Shown here: piece by piece, positions 50,772-60,939 of the stretch | Layout of the letters: every line of letters starts with the position of its first letter | Position numbering within the stretch: the first letter of the stretch is position 1 | Assembly (NCBI GenBank): GCA_028023455.1 | Contig: JAQFVV010006215.1 | Span: 6,121,230-6,185,229 of the forward strand | Source: Epiperipatus broadwayi | Taxonomy: Eukaryota; Onychophora; Udeonychophora; Euonychophora; Peripatidae | Reading direction: 5' to 3' | Length of the DNA stretch: 64,000 bases | The notes under the pieces: model-generated | Told to the model about the DNA's origin: nothing | Database searches by the model: none | Seen by the model: only the letters and a program-made list of their open reading frames with translations | Position numbers and translations under genes: made by a program

Positions 50772-50905
50772 TTGTGATGGATAAAGCCTTCTTCCTGTTG
50801 GGCCAGATGGTCTATTTTGATTACAGTCAACAGGTTGATTCAAACCAGGTGGTATCCCAGGTGGCTGGCTCATTAGTGGCGGCATGCCATGAGAATGGTT
50901 CACAT
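50772..50905 (-). CDS. Sec24AB: Sec24 exon, Pro/Gly-rich arm
   Basis: A 134-base exon: two bases to finish a codon, then 44 codons, ending in phase 0 before GTAAGC. It reads VNHSHGMPPLMSQPPGIPPG and then LNQPVDCNQNRPSGPTGRRL followed by YPSQ. The Pro/Gly/Gln composition with PPG repeats is typical of the flexible Sec24 arm that precedes the folded core. Only one frame stays open: the frame that would use the ATG at the exon edge hits a stop. Confidence 0.87.
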
Positions 50906-50985
50906 CTTAATATATATGTATAATATTAAAATATAACTAAAATTTTATAATAGTACTAGTTTAGTTCATTATTATATGCACTTAC
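50906..50985 (-). other. Sec24 intron, 80 bp
   Basis: A minimal intron between donor GTAAGT (complement at 50980-50985) and acceptor TTAAG ending at 50906. It is A/T-rich with no other content. Confidence 0.82.
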
Positions 50986-51072
50986 TATGAGAAGAAAATT
51001 GACCTTCTAAAGCATCATAATTCTGTGCTGGAATAGGTGATGGATCTCTAGATGGTTCACTTGATGAGGGAT
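50986..51072 (-). CDS. Sec24AB: Sec24 exon, N-terminal disordered arm
   Basis: An 87-base exon. The acceptor is AAAAATAG and the donor GTAAGT. It starts with AT completing an Asp codon from the previous exon, then reads PSSSEPSRDPSPIPAQNY and DALEGQFSSH, and ends with one base (A) completing an Asn codon. It is rich in Ser, Pro and acidic residues. The consensus donor, matching phases on both sides and the very short 80-bp next intron make this exon reliable, although the residues alone would not identify the family. Confidence 0.82.
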
Positions 51073-52304
51073 CTATTTTTAAAAACATTAAAAATGTTTC
51101 TATGATTTATACTAATCAAGACTTATTTTTTTACTAATAATGAATAAAATATATTTACATTATATGTTAATGTAATGTGATATGATTATTATAAGTGAAT
51201 ATAATTATTTATTACAATATACTGCCTAAAACAAAAAAGCACAATATATAATAATAATTTAATCTTATGAGAAGATATTACTCTGATAAGGAAAAGCTGA
51301 TAAGCCATAATGAGAGTTTATGATGGCCATTAAAAATATGACCTGAAATTTGATCCACATGTCAACTCCTAAAATAGATATAGTATAAAAAAGAATATCT
51401 TTTGGATATCTATGTAAATTCAGAAAATGAAGAATTTTAAATCTTTGTCAAAAATTTTGTATAGGTCAAGAACTATAAATTATTTATTTATAATAGTAAA
51501 CATATTTATAGATAAAATAAATAAATGTACTAAAAAAATTATATTACAAAACTAAAACAGACATTTACCATGTACATTTGTTCAAATAGCCAAACTATAT
51601 GTATATATAACAATTCAAGAAAATGAATGACTAATAATTGCTAATTTTATCTAATAATTTTTAATTGTGAAGTATAATTTATCTCTTAGATTTTTCATAA
51701 GCTACACACACAAAAAAAAAAATATAAAATTCTTACAGAAGTAATCACAATTATGTGTCTGTGATCAGATTTTTGAAGCATATTAAAATTATCATGGTAA
51801 AACAATTATGTAATTATATTTTTTAAACCACAACTTAATGTTCTTACATTTCAAATACAGATATAATTTGCCTTCCTAGGTAGCAAAATCAATACCATAT
51901 ATATAAGAATATTTTTATGGATCTATCTATCTTTAACAAATATTTTTCCACATAAATAGTTTAATTTCAAATGACATTTTTATTATTTTATTTTAAAAAT
52001 AATACTCATATCTTTTTTGTCTTTTAATTTTTATAATTTAGAGATAACATCTTTTTAATTAACCTATTCATTCAATATATTGAATGGTTCAATGATATGA
52101 GGGATTAGACTGACGTAATGTCTACATGGGTATCACTACAATATCAAATCCACCAAGGGCTTTGAGGTTTCCATCATTGGTTTTTCAATAAAATGATCAG
52201 TTGAACTGTTGGAAGGGTGAGAAGATTGAAGCCTGTCCATTAAAGTTTAAGGAATTGCTAACTTAATACAAGCTGAGCACTGATTGTATATATGTGTGGA
52301 AGAT

Positions 52305-52365
52305 TATGATCTGGCCTAACTGATGAGTGCTGGTTTTGCACAAAATATGTATATTGAAGATCACT
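52305..52365 (+). ncRNA. Family C hammerhead-like motif, second copy
   Basis: Core CTGATGA (52320-52326), perfect stem II GTGC-TGGTTTT-GCAC (52327-52341), then AAAA instead of GAAA, and a lengthened stem III region TATGTATA. It shares the Ia segment CTGGCC.AA with 37609-37667. Likely inactive. Confidence 0.55.
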
Positions 52366-53296
52366 TATCTTTTTCACATGTAGTCATGTGTATCAGTTGT
52401 TTGAGATAGAGTGGAAGATGAATATAGACTGAACATTGACTTTCTAGGAAAAATATCTTACATTTTTAGGGATCAATTGAAGTGTAAAATCTGTCTTAAT
52501 AAAATATGGCATTTTGGTGAATAATCATTAAATCATTCTTACTTTTAAAAAAAGGATTCTGTTTTATTGTTTTTATGCATTTCATTTATTTTCTCGTATG
52601 TCTTGAAAAATAATGGATCTAAAGGTCATTATATATAGTAAGATTTTTTTCTATTATTTGCTATTATATATGTGAAATACAAAAACACTAAGTAATGATT
52701 TAAAATATATATAAAATCTTGGGTATCAATGAAGGAAGTTGAAACACTGAATGAAAAAAGTAGGATAATAAAAACTAAAATTTAAACTTAAAAATAAAAA
52801 GATTTCTAATCTTAATAAAGGATGATTGGAAATCATTTCTATGTTTTTTAAAAGACTTAATTTTCAACTAGTTAATGATGGAAATACTATTCTTGTAAGA
52901 TGAATTAATACAATAGCTTTGTTTCAATTCACAAAATATATACTGTATAATACCCAAAAACATAAATATTTACATATGTAAATTAATAATTGGATTTAAA
53001 AACACTAATTAGCAATCAAACTGCATTATTTAAATCAATATAATAAATTTCGAGATTTAAAGTTACACATAGTCTTTAATGACAATTTTTCATAAAATCC
53101 GGATAATCCAGAAAATAATATATGATAAAAACTTTTTTTTTTAAAAAAATCATTAAAAACTTTTACAAGTGATATTTATCTAAAATGCTCTGTCTTGAAG
53201 TTTTGAAATGACTACTTCAATATTATTATCAGTTCCTTCACCAGCAAAATTGTTCTATTCATACCATAACACAAAAACTAGATAATATATAATAAA

Positions 53297-53580
53297 TTAT
53301 GATGGACAAAAATTAATTTTAAAATTACCATAAACCTTTTTGATTAGTTGAGTCAAATGTCTTGGCAAATTAATAAATAAAAGAATATGTATAAATAACA
53401 CTTTTTGCTCACGATCTTTTTCTTTCCTGTGCGTGGCACCAAGAAGTCTATATTTGCATATGGATTCTCTAAAATCACAGTAAAGCCCTGGATGACATTT
53501 ATTTATTAAAAAAAACAACCTATTCAATAATTTTTTAAAAAATACTTTTGCTGCAATCAATAAGTAATATTCCATGATAA
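53297..53580 (-). pseudogene. LINE RT fragment, second family
   Basis: The minus-strand frame reads EYYLLIAAKVFFKKLLNRL, then CDFRES, THRKEKDREQKVLFIHILLF and LTQLIKKVYGNFK. These follow the order GKI..R.LLNRL / CGFR / REQ..... / L in LINE reverse transcriptases between the fingers and motif A. Related in style to 18133-19340 but covering an earlier part. Confidence 0.6.
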
Positions 53581-53775
53581 TTACATTGTAGACTTTTATA
53601 TTTCTTGTATTTTTATAAATTGAACAATAGCAGCATACTTAAGATCAGGCAAGACAACATCTTATGTTTATACATTCCTAAAATAATTTTGAAGCTAACT
53701 TATTTTTGTAATACTTTAAATATCATTAAATATTCTAACAGGACATGTAGCCTTTCCATCTTTAAGATTATAAAC

Positions 53776-53788
53776 AACAATTATATAA
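53776..53788 (+). repeat. Target-site duplication, left, 13 bp
   Basis: AACAATTATATAA, identical to 54572-54584. Confidence 0.83.
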
Positions 53789-53959
53789 ACCACTAAGCAT
53801 CACATGATCACCATTTCTTATGCTTGTTCTTAACTGTTATTAAAACAGGCAAAACTCTCCATACAGTAGTGCCACTCAGTGCAAACCAGAGTAATCAATG
53901 AATGCCAGAAGGCTTATGCATAAAATCCTTATCTAGTGCCTACTCATCTAACAGCGCCA

Positions 53960-53989
53960 GACTAGTTTCGAGCTTGTGGCTTTCATCAG
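53960..53989 (-). ncRNA. Hammerhead catalytic core, family B, truncated stem I
   Basis: The minus strand reads CTGATGA, stem II AGC-CACAA-GCT, then C and GAAA, with palindromic ACTAGT and cleavage base C. All core positions match, with C at 11.1. The upstream stem I strand is lost at a junction. Confidence 0.65.
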
Positions 53990-54408
53990 TTATTAAAACA
54001 GGCAATATTCTCCATATAGTAGTAGTAGTATATAGGGATTTTTTGCACAAATCTTCTGGCATCCACTGATTACTCTGGCTTGCACTGAGTAGCACTACTA
54101 TATGGAGAGTTTTGCCTGTTTTAATAAGTTATGAACAAGGACAAGAAATGGTGACCACGTGATGTTTAGTGGTTCAATATCAATCCTGTCTAATACGATA
54201 GTGGTGGCTATGGTTATTAAAAAACCAAACACCAAAATATATGGTTACTGAACTGAGTTCAGACCTGTATGACTATATAAGTTAAAGAACTTGGATTGAA
54301 AATATTGTGTTTTCAATTTTAGACTCATAGTTTTGTAGTTAAATAGAGATAAAAGGTGGCTGCTGGAGGGTTGCATTAGATTCTAAGATCTATGTGTAGT
54401 GCTCTCAG

Positions 54409-54466
54409 ATCCAAGGCTCCTCAGTGATGAAAGCCACAAACTAGAAACTAGTCTTTGGATATTGGA
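54409..54466 (+). ncRNA. Type I hammerhead motif, family B
   Basis: TCCAA pairs with TTGGA (outer stem I). The inner strand is TCCTCA. The core reads GTGATGA (C3 to G), followed by a stem II region, GAAACTAGTC intact, then TTTGGATATTGG. The single core change should inactivate it. Confidence 0.6.
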
Positions 54467-54571
54467 CGAGTAGGCACTAGATAAGGATTTTATGCACAAG
54501 ACTTCTGGAATCGATTGATTACTCTGGCTTGTACTGAGTGGCATTACTGTAAGGAGAGTTTTGCCTGTTTT

Positions 54572-54584
54572 AACAATTATATAA
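54572..54584 (+). repeat. Target-site duplication, right, 13 bp
   Basis: Identical to 53776-53788. Confidence 0.83.
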
Positions 54585-56540
54585 CTTCATTAAAAATTGA
54601 AAAGAAATCAAAATTCTTTTAACATTATTCTAAAGATCAAAATAGATATTCTTCATTTGTTGGAAATATCAATATTATCATATAAAAAAATATCATTCCC
54701 TGACCTTGATATTATTTTTAATCTTTTCTAGACTAAAAAATGATCTAAAGTCATTCCAATCAACTCATCTCTTTTTACTTTAATCTACAATCCTTGAAAC
54801 TTCTCTTTTAAATCCCTATACTGCTTATAAAATTTCATATTCATTTTATTATTGTCATGCAGGCAACGTTAAAAATATTTTTAATCAAATTATTTAATAA
54901 CACACAATCATTAGCAGAGATATTCAGAACTCTTTTTAATAAAGCAAGAACAATTTGTTTATATCTGCAATACAATCTTTAAAAAAAATGACATGCTTCA
55001 GGAACTTGACAAAATTTAAAAATTCAAATTAGCAGTTACACAAGTAGCAGTTGCTTCTAAAAAAACAGGCATCAAATTTCCTACCAATAGGTTTGTAGGA
55101 GAAATTAATTTTTAATGCAACTATTATTTGCTTAGTAATCAATAACTAATACTGATATGTCCTTGTATAAAAATGACTTCTATTACATTCTGATTACTAA
55201 CAATAACCACTCCATAAAATGCCATTCTTTCGAGGATAAATGTATTGAAATTGAAGTATCATTATAATGATTTTTTTGTCCAAACAGAGTGTTCATGATA
55301 GACAATTCATATGTTTTGCAAAAATTCAAAGAAATGTGACTATTTGAATTCATAGAAGCAATGCCATTATTTGTAACAACTTTGAGTCAAAGTCTACTGT
55401 TTTATGCAACATGTGCATTAATTTCTCTAAGAACAAAAAATTTACTTTTTAAATGCCATAATACTACCCAATAAAGAAGTCTTCCTTCTTTGAACTTTCT
55501 GAATCCAATGTACAAACAAGCAAAAAGTATTGATAAAATAAGCACAGGTATCACTGTGCAATATAATTTTTAATATACTTAACCTATCGATATATTTAGA
55601 AATTGAAAAATAAAAACTATTAAATTAGATCTCACAAATATCCAACACCATGAAATCTCCACTCAATGATTTCCTTCCAAAATGATTTTAGCCTCCTACT
55701 TGTTCAATTAAACTTGCTTTCTTGGGAAGTTTTATTAAGAATGGCAATATCAATCTTAAATCATGTTATTTTAAACTCAAAGCGCTATCTTATAATGAGG
55801 TATTAAACAGTTTCTATCAAGACATGTTCATTCATTCCATGTGTGCAATTTTTTTTTTAAAAAAAGTAATATTTTTATTACTACCATACTGTCTGTTTTG
55901 CAACCATTAAATTATTGGTGTTAAAAGCTATTTCCATTATTTATAATGAATATTTTATCAAAAATGACAATAAAGTCAGATTTTCAAAACAGATCACTTT
56001 AAAAACAACTTTTCTATTGCTTTTTTCAGTCCAATTCAAAGTGATTCATTGATTATATAATCTTATACAAGATCACAATTAAAAACCCCTATTTTGCTAA
56101 ACTGACTATCATTGCTTTTTCAAAAGTAAAGGATTTTGAATAAAGAAAACAAAGAAAGAAAAGATTAAAGTTATGATTGCTGAATATGTAATTGAAAGAT
56201 GAAAATATGATTGCACAAATATAGAATCATATTCTCACAGTTAGTGTGGGGAGAAAATCAGCAACATAAGCTCATAATAATTAGATTTTATACTAATGCA
56301 AATACTGAAGATAGAGGTTCAAAAAAAAATTGTAGAAAATGAGACAAAGAATAAAAAAAAAAAAAAAGCACCAAAAATTTATCTTATAAAAATACAGGGC
56401 ATACTCTTGATTGGGCCTACTTATTAGTTTATTTGTAATTCACATTCACATCAAAAAATGTATTCCATTATTTAGTAATTATGGATCTTGTCAGTAATTT
56501 GAGTTTAGTTCCTGCCTTAAAAACAGAACTTAGTTTAAAA

Positions 56541-56635
56541 TCCCATCATCATCATCATAACAACAACAACAACAGCAGCAACAACAGCAACAACAACAAC
56601 AACAATAATAATAATAATAATAATGATGATGATGA
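56541..56635. repeat. Compound trinucleotide microsatellite
   Basis: (CAT)n, then (AAC)n with CAG interruptions, then (AAT)n, then (GAT)n. The open frames across it (poly-His/Asn/Asp or poly-Ile/Val) are artefacts of the repeat. Confidence 0.95.
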
Positions 56636-57876
56636 TGTTATATATGTCTGGAAAAAAAAAAAGATGTAATCCACCAAAAGGATCTAGAAAAAAAAAAGTA
56701 ATGATATTCCTAAGCATTCAAAAATTAAAAAAAAAAATCACAGCAGTGTAGGCAAGATATAATTAAAACATATACAAAGTAAAATATATATTCACTAAAA
56801 CACATATAAAACTAGTTTTATATACATTTAATTGCATTAGTATTTAAAAACTAATATTAATGCAATTAAACACATAAAAAGAAAAAAATTAGTAAAGATT
56901 ATTTAAACACTAAATATTATGCAGATATAAAGATTATAAAAAATAGAGGAGACAGTAACGATTCTATAAAAGTTTTGTCTCATAATTTTTTTCAATTAAT
57001 TTTCTTTCCCTGTCAAATAACCCCCATTAAATATCACTATATTGGGGATGAGAGGGGAGGGGGATCTCATTGTTTAGGATATTTTTCAACATAATGTTAT
57101 ACAAAATACCAATTGTACCTTTAATAGCTTCTTGAATTTCTAAAAGTATTCTTTCTCAATAAGAAGGAAACACATATCCAATTCTAAAGCATGATTTGTT
57201 ACTAATTCTTAACAATTTCATTGCACTAAAAATGAGAATTAAATGTTCAATAATTTAGATACTTGAAATGAATTACTCTCCATTTTATCATTGACTGATA
57301 GTTATCCAAAAGACAATTACTCACAATTCTTTTAAGATTCCAGTGTATTATTTTATCTGGTTTTTATATAAATTAGAAGTATTTCTAGGAGGGCATTGAT
57401 AGCCCAATACCTGACTCCTTGTATTCATGGCTCTCTAATCATTTTTCAAATACTTGCTTACCACTGAAAAAGAGTATGGTGGCTGAGAGTTACAAAATAT
57501 AAATTAATGAAAAATATATAATGAACATTGATTCTTATAGCTTAAGCTAGTAAAAATTTGAAGGCAAATCAACATCCAAAATAATAAGCTACTACAAAAA
57601 ATCATATGGTACATTCAATCATCACTGAGGCTAGGCTGTCAATGGTTATTAAAGCCATTGGTTTTTGAAATGAAAATATGAGATGCAATTGATATTTTGT
57701 GAAATTCAGTTGAAAGATATCTTCAAAGAAAAAAAAAAGGTTATTGGATTATAATTTTTAAAAATGCAATATTTAAACATAACAATAAATAACATTATAA
57801 AAATCATGTAAATTATTAAAGTTCTTTGAAATTAAAAAGAGAAAGAGAGCTAAATTCAATCGGTAAATTAACATAC

Positions 57877-57972
57877 CCGAGTGAGAAGGAGAAAGCATTC
57901 CATAATTAACAGCAGTATTAGAAGCATTAACCATTAAGTGAGGAAAAGGTAAAGGAAGCTGATTAGATGTTC
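57877..57972 (-). CDS. Sec24AB: Sec24 exon, N-terminal disordered arm (most 5' exon seen)
   Basis: A 96-base exon. On the minus strand it follows GTTTTTAG and ends before GTATGT. It begins with two bases completing a codon, carries 31 full codons (TSNQLPLPFPHLMVNASN then TAVNYGMLSPSHS) and ends with one base. The Pro/Ser/Asn-rich, low-complexity content is normal for the Sec24 N-terminal arm, which is poorly conserved between animals. Assignment therefore rests on the matching phase with the next exon (G + AT gives Asp) and the shared strand, not on residue similarity. The preceding exon must end in phase 1, and I did not find it between 57973 and 64000. Confidence 0.72.
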
Positions 57973-59730
57973 CTAAAAACATATTAATAGCAAACATGCA
58001 AAATACTCTCATGCAACATGCAAAATAATTAGCAAAGTTTGAATTAAATTAAGCAATTAAAACTGGAGCTATTTGGTTAGCTCAATATTCCATAAATACT
58101 CTCTTTAGTAAAAAAAATAAATAGTACAGCTAATGGAAATAACATTTTCTACAAAAAATAATATTACTAATTAGTTATTCACAATTTATTTCAAATTCAA
58201 TCAAAAATTTTGTTTTCGAATTTATTCCATTTTCTTTATTAAAAATAAAAGTGATGCATTTCGTTAATATTGTTTGATTGTAAGCAAACAATATTTGATT
58301 TCTATTAGCAGTTTGTTGCTCTAATTTTACCATAAGTTTTAACTCAAGTTTAATTGTATACATTTTTTTTTTATCAATCCAACAACATAAAGCTTCTTAT
58401 TGTTATTAAATTAGCCTGTCATCTTCATAACTATAAATTTAAATTCCAACTGAAGAAGCAAATTTTTTCAATAATCTAGAACATAAATATGAATATCCAA
58501 CATTTTGGTGTCTCTAGGTCGTACTGGAAAAATAACTTTCTTGAACCATACATTAATTACCCAGACTACTGTAAACTTGTACAAACAAAAAAATTATGTG
58601 CATAATTAGTGAAAAAAGTCCTCAAATAATAATCCTAATTATTTAGTGTCCAATTCAGAGAGTCTTCCAAAATCATCAAGCAAGTTCCAAGTTTGTGATC
58701 AATATAAAAACTGTATGTATTACACAAGGCAATGTAAGATATCACAGAAATGAAGAAATATCTTTAATAATCAAATAAAAATGCTAATACCAAATCCTTA
58801 ACATTGCAATGATAGTTGAAAATTATTGATAATTCATTGCTTTGCTAAGTTTCCATAAGCACATGTAATGTCAAATTTTATCAATTTTACCGTCTACATT
58901 TGGAAGATTACATATTAAAAGCTACATATTCCGTAAAACAGAAGTCATAAATGCATACAAATAGTTAAAGTGTATGTATGTTTATTTTCTTTTCATTGTG
59001 ACATATAATCACATACAAAAAAAATCTTATAATATTTTATGTAAGTGTATGATTTTGTGTTAGCTGCATTCATAGCCATTCAGGCTGCGTGTGGCCTGAA
59101 GGTAAGACTCTGTTCTAGAATTTCCCAGGAGATTGTTTTAGGTTTTATCTCTTAAATAATTTTGAGTAATTAACTCAAAACTATTCTTTGATATGTTATA
59201 CAATGGAAAAAAATATTTATCAAATTTCTGATCCAATAACAATAATATATTAAAATAAAAGCTATTATTATTTGAGGAAGGGGCTTATAATTATGCTATT
59301 TGCTTTACATTTTTATACTGATTTTGGCTTTGTAAAAAAAATAAGTGAATAATTTTCCAATTATTTTTAAACAGTTACTAATCAACTATTTTAACTGAAT
59401 AAGTAACTGTAAATGGTTTTTTTTACTTAACTGCTGTTTCATTTTATATTGTGCTTAGAAAATTTTGGTGCTTGCTTTTTTAAAATTCCCATAGCAAGTA
59501 ATATAATCATTAATTATTACTTTGGAAAACCATGCTTATTCTAATTAGAATTGTTGTCTTCTTAAGCAGCTTTAACATTTAACCATTAAAACATTACATG
59601 ATCACCTCTATTTTATGCGTACACAAGCTGTTAAAACAATAGCAAAATTTTCTCTCCACAATAACACCATCCAGTGCAAGTTTTAGAAATCAACAGATGT
59701 TAGATGTTTGTGCATCCATTGCTTTGCTTT

Positions 59731-59782
59731 CCAATATTCCCAGTTTCTAATTTATGGTTTTCATCAGTGAGGAGCCTTGGAT
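59731..59782 (-). ncRNA. Hammerhead motif, family B unit 1, cleavage site lost
   Basis: Minus strand: ATCCAA, CTCCTCA, CTGATGA (59767-59761), AAACCATAAATTA, GAAAC, then TGGGAATATTGG. The AGTC before stem I is deleted, while both stem I strands are still recognisable. Confidence 0.62.
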
Positions 59783-60118
59783 CTGAGAGCAGTACCCTTG
59801 AATTTTTGGATCTAACGTACCCTTCCTCCAGCACTCACTTTTTACCTTATTGCCTAACTATCAGCTCAAACTGAAAAACAAATTGTTTTCAATCCCAGCT
59901 AATTTGCCTGTACAGTCATAAAGATCCAAACAGTTTATATTTTGATGTCCTTAATTTTTTAATAATATAGTCACCTTTACCCAGCATTTCTTTATGCTTA
60001 CACAAGCTGTTAAAACTATAGCAAAATATTTTCCCCACAATAGTGCTACCCAGTTCAAACTTTGGTAATTAAGGATGCTAGATGATTTTGTTTTATAATC
60101 CTTATCCAGTGTTTTCTC

Positions 60119-60178
60119 ATCCAATATCCCAATTAGTTTCTAGTTTATGGCTTTCATCAGTGAGGAGCTTTGGGTCCG
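60119..60178 (-). ncRNA. Hammerhead motif, family B unit 2
   Basis: Minus strand: CTCCTCA, CTGATGA (60160-60154), AAGCCATAAACTA, GAAAC, then TAATTGGGATATTGG. GTC is changed and one base is missing. Stem I pairing is still visible. Confidence 0.62.
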
Positions 60179-60446
60179 GGAGCAGTACATCTATATCTTT
60201 AAATCTAACACATCCTCCACAACTATCTTTTATCTTATTGCATAACTATAGCTATCAGCCTAAACTAAAATACACTAATGTTTTCAATAAAAGCTAATTT
60301 GCAGGTATAGTCATATAGACTCAAAAACAGTTCAGTATCTGTATATTTTGGGAACCTTGGTTTTTTAATAAGTAGTCATATTTTTCCTTTGTCTATAATA
60401 GAAGGGGTACGGCATTACATCTAAAGACCTGGATGTATAGCTTCCA

Positions 60447-60506
60447 GATACAAAGCTCCTTACTGATGAAATCCATAATCGAGAAACTCATCGGAGAATA
60501 TTGAAT
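60447..60506 (+). ncRNA. Hammerhead motif, family B unit 3
   Basis: CTCCTTA, CTGATGA (60463-60469), AATCCATAATCGA, GAAAC, TC, ATC, then GGAGAATATTGAAT. An NUH-type triplet (ATC) remains, and stem II is weak. Confidence 0.6.
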
Positions 60507-60880
60507 GAAAAATCACTGAATAGGGATTATGATCTTCAACCATTTAGCATCTACTTGATTACTAAATCTTACACAGGGTGGCAATATTGTGTGGAAAAAA
60601 TTTTGCTATTGTTTTAGCAGCTTTTGTAAGCATAAGGAAAAGACAATCATATGATGTCTTAAGTGTTTAATACCAATACTAGTCAATGGATAAGGATGAC
60701 TGTAGTTATTAAAAACCAATGACACCTAATGTATAGATAATCAATGGTTTGAGATCTGTATGAAAACATGAGTAAGTTTTTTCTGTTTTGGCTGATAGTT
60801 TTATATTTAAGTAACAAATAAAAGATGGATTCTAGAGAAGGGGTGCATAAGATCCAAAAATCCACATGCACTGCTCCCAA

Positions 60881-60939
60881 ATCCAAGACTCCTCACTGAT
60901 GAAAGTCAAAAGCTAGAAACTACTTTGGGGACACTAGAT
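60881..60939 (+). ncRNA. Hammerhead motif, family B unit 4
   Basis: ATCCAA, TCCTCA, CTGATGA (60896-60902), stem II AGT..AGCT, GAAAC (60916-60920), TACTT in place of TAGTC, then TGGGGA, which pairs over 6 bases with TCCTCA. This is the clearest inner stem I, but the cleavage triplet is lost. Confidence 0.65.

Larger units (their letters stand above)
53789..54571. mobile_element. Family B hammerhead fold-back element, 783 bp, 13-bp TSD
   Basis: Identical 13-base duplications flank it. It starts ACCACTAAGCATCACATGATC and ends GGAGAGTTTTGCCTGTTTT. The left part is in minus orientation, with a perfect-core but stem-I-less hammerhead at 53960-53989. It breaks off at 53990 into an inverted partial unit, then a complete plus-orientation unit with a hammerhead at 54409-54466. 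The inverted copies of CAGTGCAA.CCAGAGTAATCAAT occur several times. No protein. The structure suggests reverse transcription with template switching between strands or concatemers. Confidence 0.82.
51073..57876 (-). other. Sec24 intron, 6.8 kb
   Basis: Bounded by GTATGT (57871-57876) and AG (complement of CT at 51073-51074). It holds a family C hammerhead-like motif near 52305-52365, a LINE fragment at 53297-53580, the family B fold-back element at 53789-54571 and a compound trinucleotide microsatellite at 56541-56635. About 54690-54850 resembles worn LINE sequence, but I could not place it. The rest (51073-52080, 54860-56480, 56720-57870) is plain A/T-rich DNA in which I see no gene. Confidence 0.7.
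8891..57972 (-). other. Sec24AB: Sec24 A/B-class gene, 7 internal exons, both ends outside window
   Basis: Seven exons on the minus strand join into one 825-base open frame. All internal junction phases agree (1,1,0,0,2,0) and every intron reads GT...AG. The product is a Sec24, the COPII inner-coat subunit that binds cargo signals at ER exit sites together with Sec23. Seen directly: a Pro/Gln/Asn/Ser-rich arm of about 190 residues, then the linker leading into the conserved block, then a complete CxxC-x17-CxxC zinc finger. The wording of the conserved block fits the Sec24A/B class rather than C/D. The start codon and first exon(s) lie beyond position 57972, probably outside the window. The trunk, beta-barrel, helical and gelsolin-like domains lie left of position 1. 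Identification is from family knowledge and is firm for the last three exons. Confidence 0.93.

Noticed and set aside
56481-56717. Open frames encoding poly-His/Asn/Asp and poly-Ile/Val
   Set aside because: Produced by the trinucleotide microsatellite at 56541-56635.
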